Shown in pieces: positions 43,360 to 51,426 of a stretch of 54,330 nucleotides of DNA. A program made the translations under genes and the position numbers. The stretch is from an uncultured Clostridia bacterium (GTDB lineage Bacteria; Bacillota; Clostridia; Christensenellales; UBA1242): the NCBI GenBank assembly GCA_944383295.1, contig CALWOW010000026.1, positions 1 to 54,330 on the forward strand. Reading direction: 5' to 3'. Under the pieces are notes generated by a model. It saw only the letters and a list, made by a program, of their open reading frames with translations. It did not search any database and was not told where the DNA came from. Within the stretch, counting starts at the first letter, position 1; the number at the start of each line of letters is the position of its first letter.

Positions 43360-44435
43360 AAATCCACCTCCTCGCCATTTAAGACACGCAAGCCTAGCAT
43401 AATAATTCGTTCTTTTAATGCCTCATCTAATTCGCTATTTTGTACAGAACGTACAAATTCACCGGCAATCGAAACATCATCAATAAAGCGTTGCAAATCT
43501 AATTTTATATGTGTCTTATCTTTTATTTGCACGTAAAAGTACTTATTTTCAAGATTAGCAAGAATAAGGGAAAGATGTTTTTCTGTATTTAAACTATAAC
43601 TCCCTGTAAGTACTATACGAATTAAAGATTCATGAGAAATATTTGCAAGTTGTTGCTCAATTTTATTGATAATTTCTCGGGTTGTTGCTAATTCACTTAT
43701 ATCAACTGTAATTTCATAAAGTGACCTGCGTGCAAAAGGTACAAAAGTTGTTGATAAATTATTATTTATAATTTCAAGCAACACAAAACCCTTTTCGCCA
43801 CATTCATCAAAGCCTCTGCCTTCAAGACAACCGCTGTAACAATATTCTGCACGAGTATCAAGACGTCCAGTTTTAAAGGTGTGTATATGACCTAATGCTA
43901 AATAGTCAATGTTTTTATTTTTTAATAAATCTAAGTTTACCGTGTCAGGAACATTACAGGTAGTACCACGGACTTCGCCACCGTGTAATACTACTATATT
44001 GAAGTTTTGCGGAGAAAGCGATAGGGAAGAGTAAAGTTTTTCATTGTTAGTCCCCAAAGTAGCACCTGTGATTGTTATGTTTCCAATTTGAAAACTTGTC
44101 CAATTATTTCCAAACACAAATAAATTGCTAGGTAATGCGTCACCATGCAACAACAAATTATTTTCGTCATGATTTCCGCAAAGGTAATAAAAATTAATTT
44201 CATTTGCATTTTCAATAGTGTGAATTAAAAAATTGCGTGTTTTTAAATCGCATTCATCAGTATCTAGCAAATCACCGGCAATTAAAATACCTGAAATGTC
44301 GTTATTTTTTGCATAATCAACCATACGTGAAAAAGTGGCAAGTAATTCTTCTTGCCGTTTTTTTGCTTGTTCTAAGGTTAAATGAGTGCGCATACTTGCA
44401 CCCAAGTGAATATCACTACAATGAATTAATTTCAT
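43356..44435 (-). CDS. yhaO: YhaO-like metallophosphoesterase (SbcD/Mre11 type)
   Basis: 359 residues. The calcineurin-like metal-site motifs are in order: CSDIHLG (D8, H10), AGDLLDT, CGNHDEN, LHGG and GHIHTF. After the phosphoesterase domain a C-terminal capping domain runs from ~240. With YhaN it should form a DNA end-processing nuclease complex. The start codon has GGAG 7 nt upstream and lies 13 nt after the tetR stop. Confidence 0.9.
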   Translation of the reverse strand: MKLIHCSDIHLGASMRTHLTLEQAKKRQEELLATFSRMVDYAKNNDISGILIAGDLLDTDECDLKTRNFLIHTIENANEINFYYLCGNHDENNLLLHGDALPSNLFVFGNNWTSFQIGNITITGATLGTNNEKLYSSLSLSPQNFNIVVLHGGEVRGTTCNVPDTVNLDLLKNKNIDYLALGHIHTFKTGRLDTRAEYCYSGCLEGRGFDECGEKGFVLLEIINNNLSTTFVPFARRSLYEITVDISELATTREIINKIEQQLANISHESLIRIVLTGSYSLNTEKHLSLILANLENKYFYVQIKDKTHIKLDLQRFIDDVSIAGEFVRSVQNSELDEALKERIIMLGLRVLNGEEVDL

Positions 44436-44448
44436 TTACAAACTCCAT

Positions 44449-45081
44449 TTAATCTTTTTTGATAAAATCAGGTAGTTTAATACTTGTTCCGTTTAGTACT
44501 ATTTCTACTTTTTGAGTTAAAGATTTTCGTGCATCGCTAAGCGAAGTTTTGCCGACACTCATCTCGATTATAGAAGTTAAAAGTAAACTAAAAAGAATTT
44601 CTCTACGCAAATTTAATTGTTCTCGTATTTCATCGGTTATTTGGACACCTTTGGATTTTAAAGCTTCTTCTAAATGAGTATTTATTGTTTCACCAAATTT
44701 ATCAAAAGCATTGAGTATCAAATCTTGCACTTCCGCAGAAAGATTGTTACTTATTTTCTCAAAAAGTCCGTGTTCAAATGAACTTAAGTGCGTAAAGTAA
44801 TCAAAAACTTGTAGCACAATATCTAAAACATCTGTTGCTTTTACGTAAATATTTAATAAATCTTGTTCCAAACGATTTTTATAAGCATTTATAACAGTTA
44901 AGTAACAATCTTCTTTGTCTGTAAAATAAAGGTAAAAACTACCACGAGAAATATCTGCTTGATTTGCTATATCTCGTACCGATACATCCGCATAATCTTT
45001 AGTCGCAAATTCACGAGTTCCAGCTTTTATGATTGCATTTTTTCTGTCTGTTTTCAATTTTTCAAAATGTTTTGTAGGCAT
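44449..45081 (-). CDS. TetR-family transcriptional regulator
   Basis: 210 residues. The N-terminal helix-turn-helix is typical: AIIKAGTREFATKDYADVSV, RDIANQADISRGSFYLYF and TDKEDCYLTVI. The C-terminal ligand domain is all-helical and not assignable. AAGGAGAAAAA precedes the ATG. It is the first gene of the operon with yhaO and yhaN. A palindrome overlaps the -35 of the operon promoter, which would fit autoregulation and control of the nuclease genes. Confidence 0.93.
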   Translation of the reverse strand: MPTKHFEKLKTDRKNAIIKAGTREFATKDYADVSVRDIANQADISRGSFYLYFTDKEDCYLTVINAYKNRLEQDLLNIYVKATDVLDIVLQVFDYFTHLSSFEHGLFEKISNNLSAEVQDLILNAFDKFGETINTHLEEALKSKGVQITDEIREQLNLRREILFSLLLTSIIEMSVGKTSLSDARKSLTQKVEIVLNGTSIKLPDFIKKD

Positions 45082-45118
45082 TTTTTCTCCTTTTTAGACA
45101 CTTTCTTAATTTTAGTTA

Positions 45119-45149
45119 ATTATATATTAAAATTAAACACTTGTCTAGT
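45119..45149 (-). promoter_or_regulatory. Promoter and candidate operator of the tetR operon
   Basis: Minus strand: -35 TAGACA (45147-45142), 17-nt spacer, -10 TATAAT (45124-45119). The -35 is one arm of a near-palindrome TAGACA-AG-TGTTTA, and its half site recurs as AAGTGTCTAA about 40 bases further down, just before the ribosome site. Confidence 0.6.
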
Positions 45150-45188
45150 AATTTTGAAATGGTAAGAAATTTTTAGAAAAAGTCCATA

Positions 45189-45217
45189 TTGACAAAAGGG
45201 AATGTAAATGTTATAAT
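45189..45217 (+). promoter_or_regulatory. Perfect-consensus promoter for the 45240 gene
   Basis: -35 TTGACA (45189-45194), 17-nt spacer, -10 TATAAT (45212-45217) with TGT extended -10. Confidence 0.85.
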
Positions 45218-45239
45218 GCAAAAAGAGGTGCAAATAAAA

Positions 45240-46271
45240 ATGATGAATAATGATGCTTTGTATGATAAAATAGTGAATGGCGAAGATGTAGATTTTAGAG
45301 AATTTTTAAATGATGCAATTCAACTACGCCAAATAGTTATGAAATACGGTTCTCCAATGACTAATTTAAATATGATAAAAGCGCTTGAATTAGTAATTGA
45401 TGATTTTTCTTTTAAACAAAAATTAAAAATGCCACACTATCAAAAAATTTTAGAAAGTAAGGATAAAGAAGCAAATTTAAAGTGTTATATCATGGATAAG
45501 AATAGATGTGGCGCAAGTTTGGAAGTATTAAATGATAAACAAGATAAAAAGTATTATAAAAGATATTTACAAGAAAAAGTTAAACTTGTAAAAAATGAAA
45601 ATGATGCTTATGAATTAAATAAAAGCGTTTTAGAATTTGGTGATGTTGGGGTTTCAAGAGAGTTTTTAAGTAAAGTAAATAAATTAAAATGTGAACCAAA
45701 ATTTATTAAAAATCTTTGGTATGAAAATTTGAGTTTATTCACGAATTTATATAAAGAAAAAGGCATCAGTTATGATGCAAATGATGCTATTTGGATTTTG
45801 ACAAATATTCCTGAGGATATAGAAATCACTAGTGATGATTTTGATTTATTAGAAGATGCTGTTTTAAATTCAAAAGACGGTAGTTACAATTTGTTTTTTA
45901 TGATGCGTTATCCAAATGTTAATTTTAGGAAACATGAAAAAGCTTTATTAGATTCTAAATGTGGAATGACAATTAGCGCGTATGCAAGAGATTTTAGCAA
46001 ACCAAATACGGTTTCACAAAAATCTAAATATAAAAATAAAGAATTTGCAGATATTAATGCTTGTGCGAAGGCAATTGTTCAATCAAATTCTGAAAGTGCT
46101 ATGTATGTATTTGCAAATGAATTTGGATATGTATGTAATATTGAAAATATGATTAGTATTTATAAACAATTAGCGTCTTCCAATTCCGAAGTCTTTAAGT
46201 CTTATGGGACAATAATGTTAGATTCTAACATTGATGGTGTAGAATTTACTGCGCAAAAGTTAGTAAAATAA
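45240..46271 (+). CDS. Hypothetical helical protein
   Basis: 343 residues, not recognised. The start is one of two adjacent ATGs (45240/45243) behind AGAGGTG. The longer in-frame start overlaps the promoter. Predicted largely helical, with spaced short segments (DVDFREFLNDA, EITSDDFDLLEDAVLN, PNVNFRKHEKALLDSK) that look like degenerate helical repeats. No transmembrane or catalytic motif is visible. It is monocistronic, read away from the tetR-yhaO-yhaN operon, and ends in a strong terminator. Confidence 0.78.
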   Translation: MMNNDALYDKIVNGEDVDFREFLNDAIQLRQIVMKYGSPMTNLNMIKALELVIDDFSFKQKLKMPHYQKILESKDKEANLKCYIMDKNRCGASLEVLNDKQDKKYYKRYLQEKVKLVKNENDAYELNKSVLEFGDVGVSREFLSKVNKLKCEPKFIKNLWYENLSLFTNLYKEKGISYDANDAIWILTNIPEDIEITSDDFDLLEDAVLNSKDGSYNLFFMMRYPNVNFRKHEKALLDSKCGMTISAYARDFSKPNTVSQKSKYKNKEFADINACAKAIVQSNSESAMYVFANEFGYVCNIENMISIYKQLASSNSEVFKSYGTIMLDSNIDGVEFTAQKLVK

Positions 46272-46290
46272 ATTTTTTAAATAATTAAAC

Positions 46291-46320
46291 AAAACTACTA
46301 GCAAATTCTAGTAGTTTTTT
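46291..46320 (+). terminator. Intrinsic terminator
   Basis: Stem AAAACTACTAG (46291-46301) / CTAGTAGTTTT (46308-46318), 6-nt loop, T-run. Confidence 0.9.
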
Positions 46321-46328
46321 AATAAAAA

Positions 46329-46368
46329 AGCACAGGATTTAAGTAAAAACTTATCAATATCCTATGCT
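46329..46368 (-). other. Compound hairpin, terminator-like on the minus strand
   Basis: Outer 10-bp stem AGCACAGGAT (46329-46338) / ATCCTATGCT (46359-46368) encloses an inner 5-bp stem TAAGT (46340-46344) / ACTTA (46349-46353). On the minus strand the one imperfect pair is a G-U wobble and a T-run follows, as in an intrinsic terminator. No minus-strand gene is known to end here. Confidence 0.45.
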
Positions 46369-46448
46369 ACTTTTATTTTTCCCACAAATTTTTAAAATAT
46401 ACATTAAATTTAAAAAATTTATAAAAAATAAAAAGAATAGTATTTTGT

Positions 46449-46478
46449 TTGACTTTTTTGGGAAAAATATTGTATCAT
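46449..46478 (+). promoter_or_regulatory. Promoter for spoVG
   Basis: -35 TTGACT (46449-46454), 18-nt spacer, -10 TATCAT (46473-46478). The leader to the start codon is about 60 nt. Confidence 0.55.
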
Positions 46479-46543
46479 ATAAGTAGCTAAATGTGGCTCT
46501 ACTACTTTTGGCTAAATTAAAATAAGGATGGTACACCGACTTG

Positions 46544-46819
46544 ATGAAAATTACTGACATTCGCATTCGCATCGTAAAAAAAGATGACAACAAGCTTAAA
46601 GCAGTTGCTTCTCTTACAATCGATGAGTGTTTTGCGGTTCACGACATTAAGGTAATTGAAGGTAACCAAGGTTTGTTTATCGCAATGCCTAGTCGTAAAA
46701 CTCCAGAGGGAAACTTTAAGGATATTGTTCACCCTCTTAACACTGAAACAAGAGAGATGATTCGTGATCTCATTCTTGCCGAATACGAAAAGGCTTTGGC
46801 TGAAGCTACAGCAGAGTAG
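46544..46819 (+). CDS. spoVG: RNA/DNA-binding regulator SpoVG
   Basis: 91 residues from the ATG at 46544, matching the usual SpoVG start (MKITDIRIR). Conserved blocks are [40 protein letters not shown] and DIVHPLN. SpoVG proteins bind nucleic acid and affect septation, sporulation onset and virulence genes. In B. subtilis spoVG lies upstream of glmU-prs-pth-mfd; here it is separated from the glmU-like/pth/mfd run by about 11 kb. A ribosome site AAGGATGG is ~14 nt upstream, rather far. A terminator follows. Confidence 0.95.
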   Translation: MKITDIRIRIVKKDDNKLKAVASLTIDECFAVHDIKVIEGNQGLFIAMPSRKTPEGNFKDIVHPLNTETREMIRDLILAEYEKALAEATAE

Positions 46820-46832
46820 TACGGTCCCAGAA

Positions 46833-46861
46833 AAAGAAAACCATATTTGGTTTTCTTTTTT
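46833..46861 (+). terminator. spoVG terminator
   Basis: Stem AAAGAAAACC (46833-46842) / GGTTTTCTTT (46849-46858), 6-nt loop, T-run. Confidence 0.9.
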
Positions 46862-47110
46862 GTTGATTATTAATTTAAAAACAAGTATCAAATAATATAG
46901 GTTTGTTCTATTAGTTATACGTTAAAAAATAATAAAATTCAATTTTATAAAATATCAAATAATTGATTGTTTTTTATATTTAACTTAATAAAATATTGTC
47001 GGTAATTTTGTTGGTAGATTTAAAAAATTATAAAAATATACTAAAACTTTTATTTTTTCAATTTGTAAAGCTTATATAAATTCCATTTAATTTTTTTGTA
47101 TAACTTTTAT
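46862..47110. other. AT-rich intergenic region, nothing recognised
   Basis: About 250 bases of very AT-rich sequence between the spoVG terminator and the next promoter. No open frame with a ribosome site and no convincing hairpin were seen. Confidence 0.6.
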
Positions 47111-47139
47111 TTGACAATTTGGTTATTAAATGTTATAAA
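47111..47139 (+). promoter_or_regulatory. Promoter for the 47158 gene
   Basis: -35 TTGACA (47111-47116), 17-nt spacer, -10 TATAAA (47134-47139) with TGT extended -10. Confidence 0.75.
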
Positions 47140-47157
47140 TAATTAGAGGTAAATGAT

Positions 47158-47709
47158 ATGAAAATTGAACGCAAATTATTATTTTCTGGTCTTGTCGTTT
47201 CAATAATTACGTTTTTAAGTATTGCCGTAATCGGCGGATTGCTGGGTTACGCTATGATTGCTATTGGTGGATTAGTAAAAGCTTTTGGTGGAAGTTCTAT
47301 AGTTTTTATTTCCTACATAGTTTTATTTAGCCTTGTAGTTGTAATTGCGTTGGTTGGTGCTATTTTATCTATGGTAGCATTAAAAACCTGCAATTTAACG
47401 GCCGATGAATTTAAAAAGAAAAGAAAGATTATTTACACTATTATAGGAATTGTGGTTGCTAATATTATATTTATTTGTGCTTTGATTTTAATGAGTGCAA
47501 CCAGTGTGGATAGCAATCAAAGTTCAAGTACTGCAATTCAAATAATCACAGAGATTCTAGAGTTAATAGCATTGGTAATCTCATTTGCACTTATTTATAG
47601 TGCGGTGCGCAAAAATAATTTAAAACTATCGGAGCAAAAAATTAGCGAGAATTCGTTCGAGAAAGAAAATAAAACAAGTGATGATAGTGAAGTAAATAAA
47701 ACGGAGTAA
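47158..47709 (+). CDS. Hypothetical four-helix membrane protein
   Basis: 183 residues, not recognised. Four hydrophobic helices at about 8-35, 45-72, 95-115 and 125-148; the first two are Gly-rich (GGLLGYAMIAIGG). A hydrophilic, acidic Ser/Glu/Asn-rich tail of ~30 residues should lie in the cytosol. AGAGG precedes the ATG 7 nt downstream of it. It is monocistronic, with its own promoter and terminator. Confidence 0.8.
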   Translation: MKIERKLLFSGLVVSIITFLSIAVIGGLLGYAMIAIGGLVKAFGGSSIVFISYIVLFSLVVVIALVGAILSMVALKTCNLTADEFKKKRKIIYTIIGIVVANIIFICALILMSATSVDSNQSSSTAIQIITEILELIALVISFALIYSAVRKNNLKLSEQKISENSFEKENKTSDDSEVNKTE

Positions 47710-47731
47710 TATAATTTTATTTTCCAATTTT

Positions 47732-47762
47732 AAAAAGAAAGATAGCGTATCTTTCTTTTTTA
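47732..47762 (+). terminator. Intrinsic terminator
   Basis: Stem AAAAAGAAAGATA (47732-47744) / TATCTTTCTTTTT (47748-47760), 3-nt loop. Confidence 0.9.
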
Positions 47763-47832
47763 CGTATTTGATTTATTTTACTTTATTTTATTTATATGTT
47801 ATAATAAAGTTATATTTTTAGGAGTACTTAAA

Positions 47833-49002
47833 ATGGATAAAAAACCAAGAGTTGTATTTACATTTGTGGAAGCGGGTATGGGACATATCGTTCCAGCAAC
47901 AGGTATTAGTGATGCTTTTGAGAAAAAATATGGTGATGTTTGCGAAGTTGTAAGAAGTTATATTTTTAAAGAAGATAATCAAAAAGAATTGTTAGAATAT
48001 CAAGATGTCTTGATAAATGATACAAAAAAATTGGCAAAATCAAAGATATATGCGTATTTTGAGCATAATTTGGGCGAAATGATTGGCTCGAAATTAACTT
48101 TGAAATTTTTAGATAATCATTTTAAAAAAGTAATTCCTTTTATAGAGCAAAAGTTGATTGATTTAAAACCTGATGTATTATTTGCTTCGTATTATTCACC
48201 TGCGCATTATGCTCTTAATTTGAAACAAAAAGGGAAGCTTGATTGCAGTGTTGTGACTTATATTCCTGACCCTATTTTGTATTCTGCTTGGGATAGACGT
48301 GCAGATATATTTATAACAAACAATTCGCAAGCCTATAATATTGCAAAAAAAGAATGCAAACATAACGTGTTTGAAGTTCCTTTTGTATTAAGAAAAGAAG
48401 CAAATGAGATAAAATTAAGTAAACAAGAAATGAGAGAAAAATTAGGTTTACCACTTGATAAATTTACCATTTTGTTGAGTGATGGTGCTTACGGACAAAA
48501 GAAATTAAAAGAATACACTGAATATTTGATAAATTTGGATAAAAATATTACCGTAATTTCTATTTGTGGAAAAAACACAGAACTGTTGGAGTATTTCAAA
48601 ACTTTAAAACCTAATAAAAATGTGACATTCTTGCCATTAGGATTTGTCACTAATATGTTAGAATATAATAGGGCATCAGATTTATTTGTTGGTAAAGGTG
48701 GAGCAAATGCACTTGTTGAATCTTTCTACTTTGGTACGCCAGCACTTGTTTCTGCCTATGCAAATAGGTTGGAGTACTATATTTCAAATTTTTATATTAC
48801 AAAATGTCGATGTGGTGAACTTGCTTTAAATTTAAAAACATTTAAGAAAAAAATAAATGCAATTTTAGAAAATCCTAAAATTTTAGATGAATATGTACAC
48901 AACTTACAACCTTTACAGGATAATAGTGGCGCAGAAAAATCTGCAGATATTATTTTTGAAGAGTTAACCAAAAAATTTCCACAATTAAAACAAAATAATT
49001 AA
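47833..49002 (+). CDS. GT28/MGDG-synthase-like glycosyltransferase
   Basis: 389 residues. The N-terminal GMGHIVPATGISDAF matches the G-x-G-H acceptor loop of MurG/UgtP-like GT-B enzymes. The C-terminal half has LLSDGAYGQKKL and the donor-binding VGKGGANALVESFYFGTPALV. It is likely a lipid glycosyltransferase acting at the inner face of the membrane, for example making glycosyl-diacylglycerol; the sugar and acceptor are not decidable. MurG itself is less likely given the divergent N-terminus. AGGAG precedes the ATG. It converges on a GT4 gene with which it shares a terminator. Confidence 0.83.
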   Translation: MDKKPRVVFTFVEAGMGHIVPATGISDAFEKKYGDVCEVVRSYIFKEDNQKELLEYQDVLINDTKKLAKSKIYAYFEHNLGEMIGSKLTLKFLDNHFKKVIPFIEQKLIDLKPDVLFASYYSPAHYALNLKQKGKLDCSVVTYIPDPILYSAWDRRADIFITNNSQAYNIAKKECKHNVFEVPFVLRKEANEIKLSKQEMREKLGLPLDKFTILLSDGAYGQKKLKEYTEYLINLDKNITVISICGKNTELLEYFKTLKPNKNVTFLPLGFVTNMLEYNRASDLFVGKGGANALVESFYFGTPALVSAYANRLEYYISNFYITKCRCGELALNLKTFKKKINAILENPKILDEYVHNLQPLQDNSGAEKSADIIFEELTKKFPQLKQNN

Positions 49003-49011
49003 TTTAACAAA

Positions 49012-49038
49012 AAAACACACTATTATTTAGTGTGTTTT
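49012..49038. terminator. Bidirectional intrinsic terminator
   Basis: Stem AAAACACACTA (49012-49022) / TAGTGTGTTTT (49028-49038), 5-nt loop, between the GT28-like and GT4 genes. Confidence 0.9.
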
Positions 49039-50201
49039 AATTTATAGTCTTCAATGATTTCTCGGTATCTTTTGCTTACTTCTTCTGCTACTTGGTCCCA
49101 CGATTTGTAAACTTGTGCGTATGTAGCTTCTTTTACTGTTTTTAATTTTTCTTTGTCATTGATTATTTCGCAAATCTTTTCTGCCCAACTTTCTGGGGTT
49201 TCATCTGCCAAAAAGCCATTTACGTTTTCAGTAATTATTTCAGCAGTAGAACAACCACGAGTCATTATAGAAGGAAGTTCTAATGCGGCAGCTTCAATAG
49301 GCGCCAAACTTGCGGTGTCAAAAGTAGAAGGGAATATAAACAAATCACTTCTTAAATAATGTGCAGACAAAAAGTCACGGTCCATAATTTTACCAGTAAA
49401 AATTACTTCATTTTCTAAATTTAATTTTTTAACTTTTTCTTTCAAATCTTTTAAGTAGGGACCGTCACCAACTATCAAATACTTAAAGTTATGACCTTTG
49501 TCCTTTACAATTTTCATTGCATCTAATGTTAAATCTAATTTTTTATTTTCTACAATGCGTCCTACGGATAAAAATACATTTTCTTCATTTTCTAAATTAT
49601 ATGTTTGATTTACTAATTTGATTTTTTCTTCTTGGTTTTCTGGTAGAGTTAAGTCAGTACCATTTCGAATAACTTCAATGTTTTTCGTACAACCATACTC
49701 ACGCAATACTTCGGCAGCACCGTTACTAACGGTCCATACATAATCGGCTTTGTTTATTGTTTTCATAATGTAGTTCATCATAAAATTTACAAGAGATTTA
49801 GTTTTTAACATCCGTTGAAAATCTTCTTTAAATTTTGTATGAAATGAAAAAATTGTAGGAATATTATGCTTTTTACCATATTTAACAAAATATTTCCCCA
49901 TAGTGAAAGGTGAATGAAAGTGAATCAAATCAATTTTTTTATTTTTTAAAAATTTTGCAAGTTTTGCATCCATACTAGGCAAACCAGCATAATAACCTTC
50001 AGGACCTTTTGATGATGTAGTTCTAAATATCTCAAATGGTTGGTTATCCACATATTTAGGAAATTTGGGCACGATTACAGTAGGATTAATTCCGTTACCT
50101 TGCTTTATAAAACTTTTACAATAACTAGTTATAACAAGCGTTGGTCCGTCAAATTTAGGGTAATAGCAATCTAAAATTTCAAGAACATTTATTTCTTCCA
50201 T
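49023..50201 (-). CDS. GT4-family glycosyltransferase (diglucosyl-lipid type)
   Basis: 392 residues from the ATG at 50201, with AAGGAG upstream; the longer frame has no ribosome site. GT-B fold: the N-terminal domain includes DLIHFHSPFTMG and IFSFHTKF. The C-terminal domain has SVGRIVENKKLDL, IVGDGPYL and the donor site with PIEAAALELPSIMT (E-x7-E type). The overall pattern resembles 1,2-diacylglycerol 3-glucosyltransferases of Bacillota. Its neighbour is a GT28-like enzyme, so the pair may add successive sugars to a membrane lipid; that is inference. Confidence 0.88.
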   Translation of the reverse strand: MEEINVLEILDCYYPKFDGPTLVITSYCKSFIKQGNGINPTVIVPKFPKYVDNQPFEIFRTTSSKGPEGYYAGLPSMDAKLAKFLKNKKIDLIHFHSPFTMGKYFVKYGKKHNIPTIFSFHTKFKEDFQRMLKTKSLVNFMMNYIMKTINKADYVWTVSNGAAEVLREYGCTKNIEVIRNGTDLTLPENQEEKIKLVNQTYNLENEENVFLSVGRIVENKKLDLTLDAMKIVKDKGHNFKYLIVGDGPYLKDLKEKVKKLNLENEVIFTGKIMDRDFLSAHYLRSDLFIFPSTFDTASLAPIEAAALELPSIMTRGCSTAEIITENVNGFLADETPESWAEKICEIINDKEKLKTVKEATYAQVYKSWDQVAEEVSKRYREIIEDYKLKHTK

Positions 50202-50406
50202 AATTTCTCCTTTGCAACAGGTTGAACAAATGTGATAAATAATATTAATTATACATAATATAGCATAAATTGTTTTGGCTAAAAAAGTCAAGTAAATATA
50301 AATTTAATTTATAATTAAATGCATAAAATGAAATTATTAATTACTTTTTGTTTGTTTTTATTGCAAAAATATGGTATATTTATTAAAAATTATAAGGAGT
50401 AAATAA

Positions 50407-51426
50407 ATGGGGATTTTAAAAAATATCGAGTGGACCGATACGAATAGTGATTTGATTTTATGGAAATATCCTATAAAAAAAGACCACGTAAACAAGGGGT
50501 CGGCTTTAACTGTTAGAGAAAGTCAGGTTGCAATTTTTGTTGATAAAGGGCGACTTGCAGATGTATTTTTGCCGGGGTATTACAAATTAGATACTCAAAA
50601 TATGCCTATATTGACTACTTTGATGTCTTGGAAATATGGGTTTGAGACACCATTCAAGTCCGATATTTATTTTGTAAATACAAAACAATTTACAAATCAA
50701 AAATGGGGAACAGCAAATCCTATTTTAGTCCGTGATAAAGATTACGGCGCGGTAAGAATAAGGGGTTTTGGTACTTATTCATTTAAAGTTGATGATGCGT
50801 ATGTATTTATGCAAAATTTAAGTGGCACAAATACAAGTTTCGATACAAAGCAAATTACTGATTATTTGCGAAGTATGGTTATCTCTGGGATTTCGGATGC
50901 AATAGGTGAGTGTAAAATACCTGTTCTTGATATGGCAGGCAATTTGCAAGAATTGTCTCAAATAGTTGAGAAAAAAATGGAAGTAGATTTCAAAGAAATC
51001 GGTTTAAAATTGAGCAACTTCGTTTTTGAAAGTTTTTCATTGCCAGAAGAATTGGAAAAGGCTTTGGATAAAAACACAAGTTTGGGTATGATGCGTAACA
51101 ATATGGATATTTATACTCAAATGGAAACTTTGGAAGCAATGAAAGAAGCGGCAAAAAATCCAGGTTCGGCAGGTGGTGCTATGGGCGCAGGTATGGGGCT
51201 TGGAATGGGGATGGGTATTGGTAACATATTCTCAAACAATATGCAACAAATGCAACAAAATCAACAGAATGCAAAATTTTGTCCTAGTTGCGGCGCTCAA
51301 TTAAATGGAACACCAAAGTTTTGTCCTGAATGCGGACAAAATTTAAAACCAACTTGTCCAAATTGCGGTGCAGAAGTAAAATCTTCGGCAAAGTTTTGTC
51401 CAGAGTGTGGGAGTAAATTGAAATGA
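50407..51426 (+). CDS. SPFH-domain protein with C-terminal zinc ribbons (YdjI-like)
   Basis: 339 residues. Residues ~25-225 form a band-7/SPFH domain of the YdjI type (VRESQVAIFVDKGRLADVFLPG, RIRGFGTYSFKVDDAYVF). A Gly/Met-rich linker (about 258-283) leads to paired zinc-ribbon cysteines in the last 50 residues: CPSCG, CPECG, CPNCG and CPECG. In B. subtilis YdjI is a flotillin-like protein working with YdjG, YdjH and PspA at the membrane. AAGGAG precedes the ATG. Its TGA overlaps the next ATG. Confidence 0.88.
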   Translation: MGILKNIEWTDTNSDLILWKYPIKKDHVNKGSALTVRESQVAIFVDKGRLADVFLPGYYKLDTQNMPILTTLMSWKYGFETPFKSDIYFVNTKQFTNQKWGTANPILVRDKDYGAVRIRGFGTYSFKVDDAYVFMQNLSGTNTSFDTKQITDYLRSMVISGISDAIGECKIPVLDMAGNLQELSQIVEKKMEVDFKEIGLKLSNFVFESFSLPEELEKALDKNTSLGMMRNNMDIYTQMETLEAMKEAAKNPGSAGGAMGAGMGLGMGMGIGNIFSNNMQQMQQNQQNAKFCPSCGAQLNGTPKFCPECGQNLKPTCPNCGAEVKSSAKFCPECGSKLK

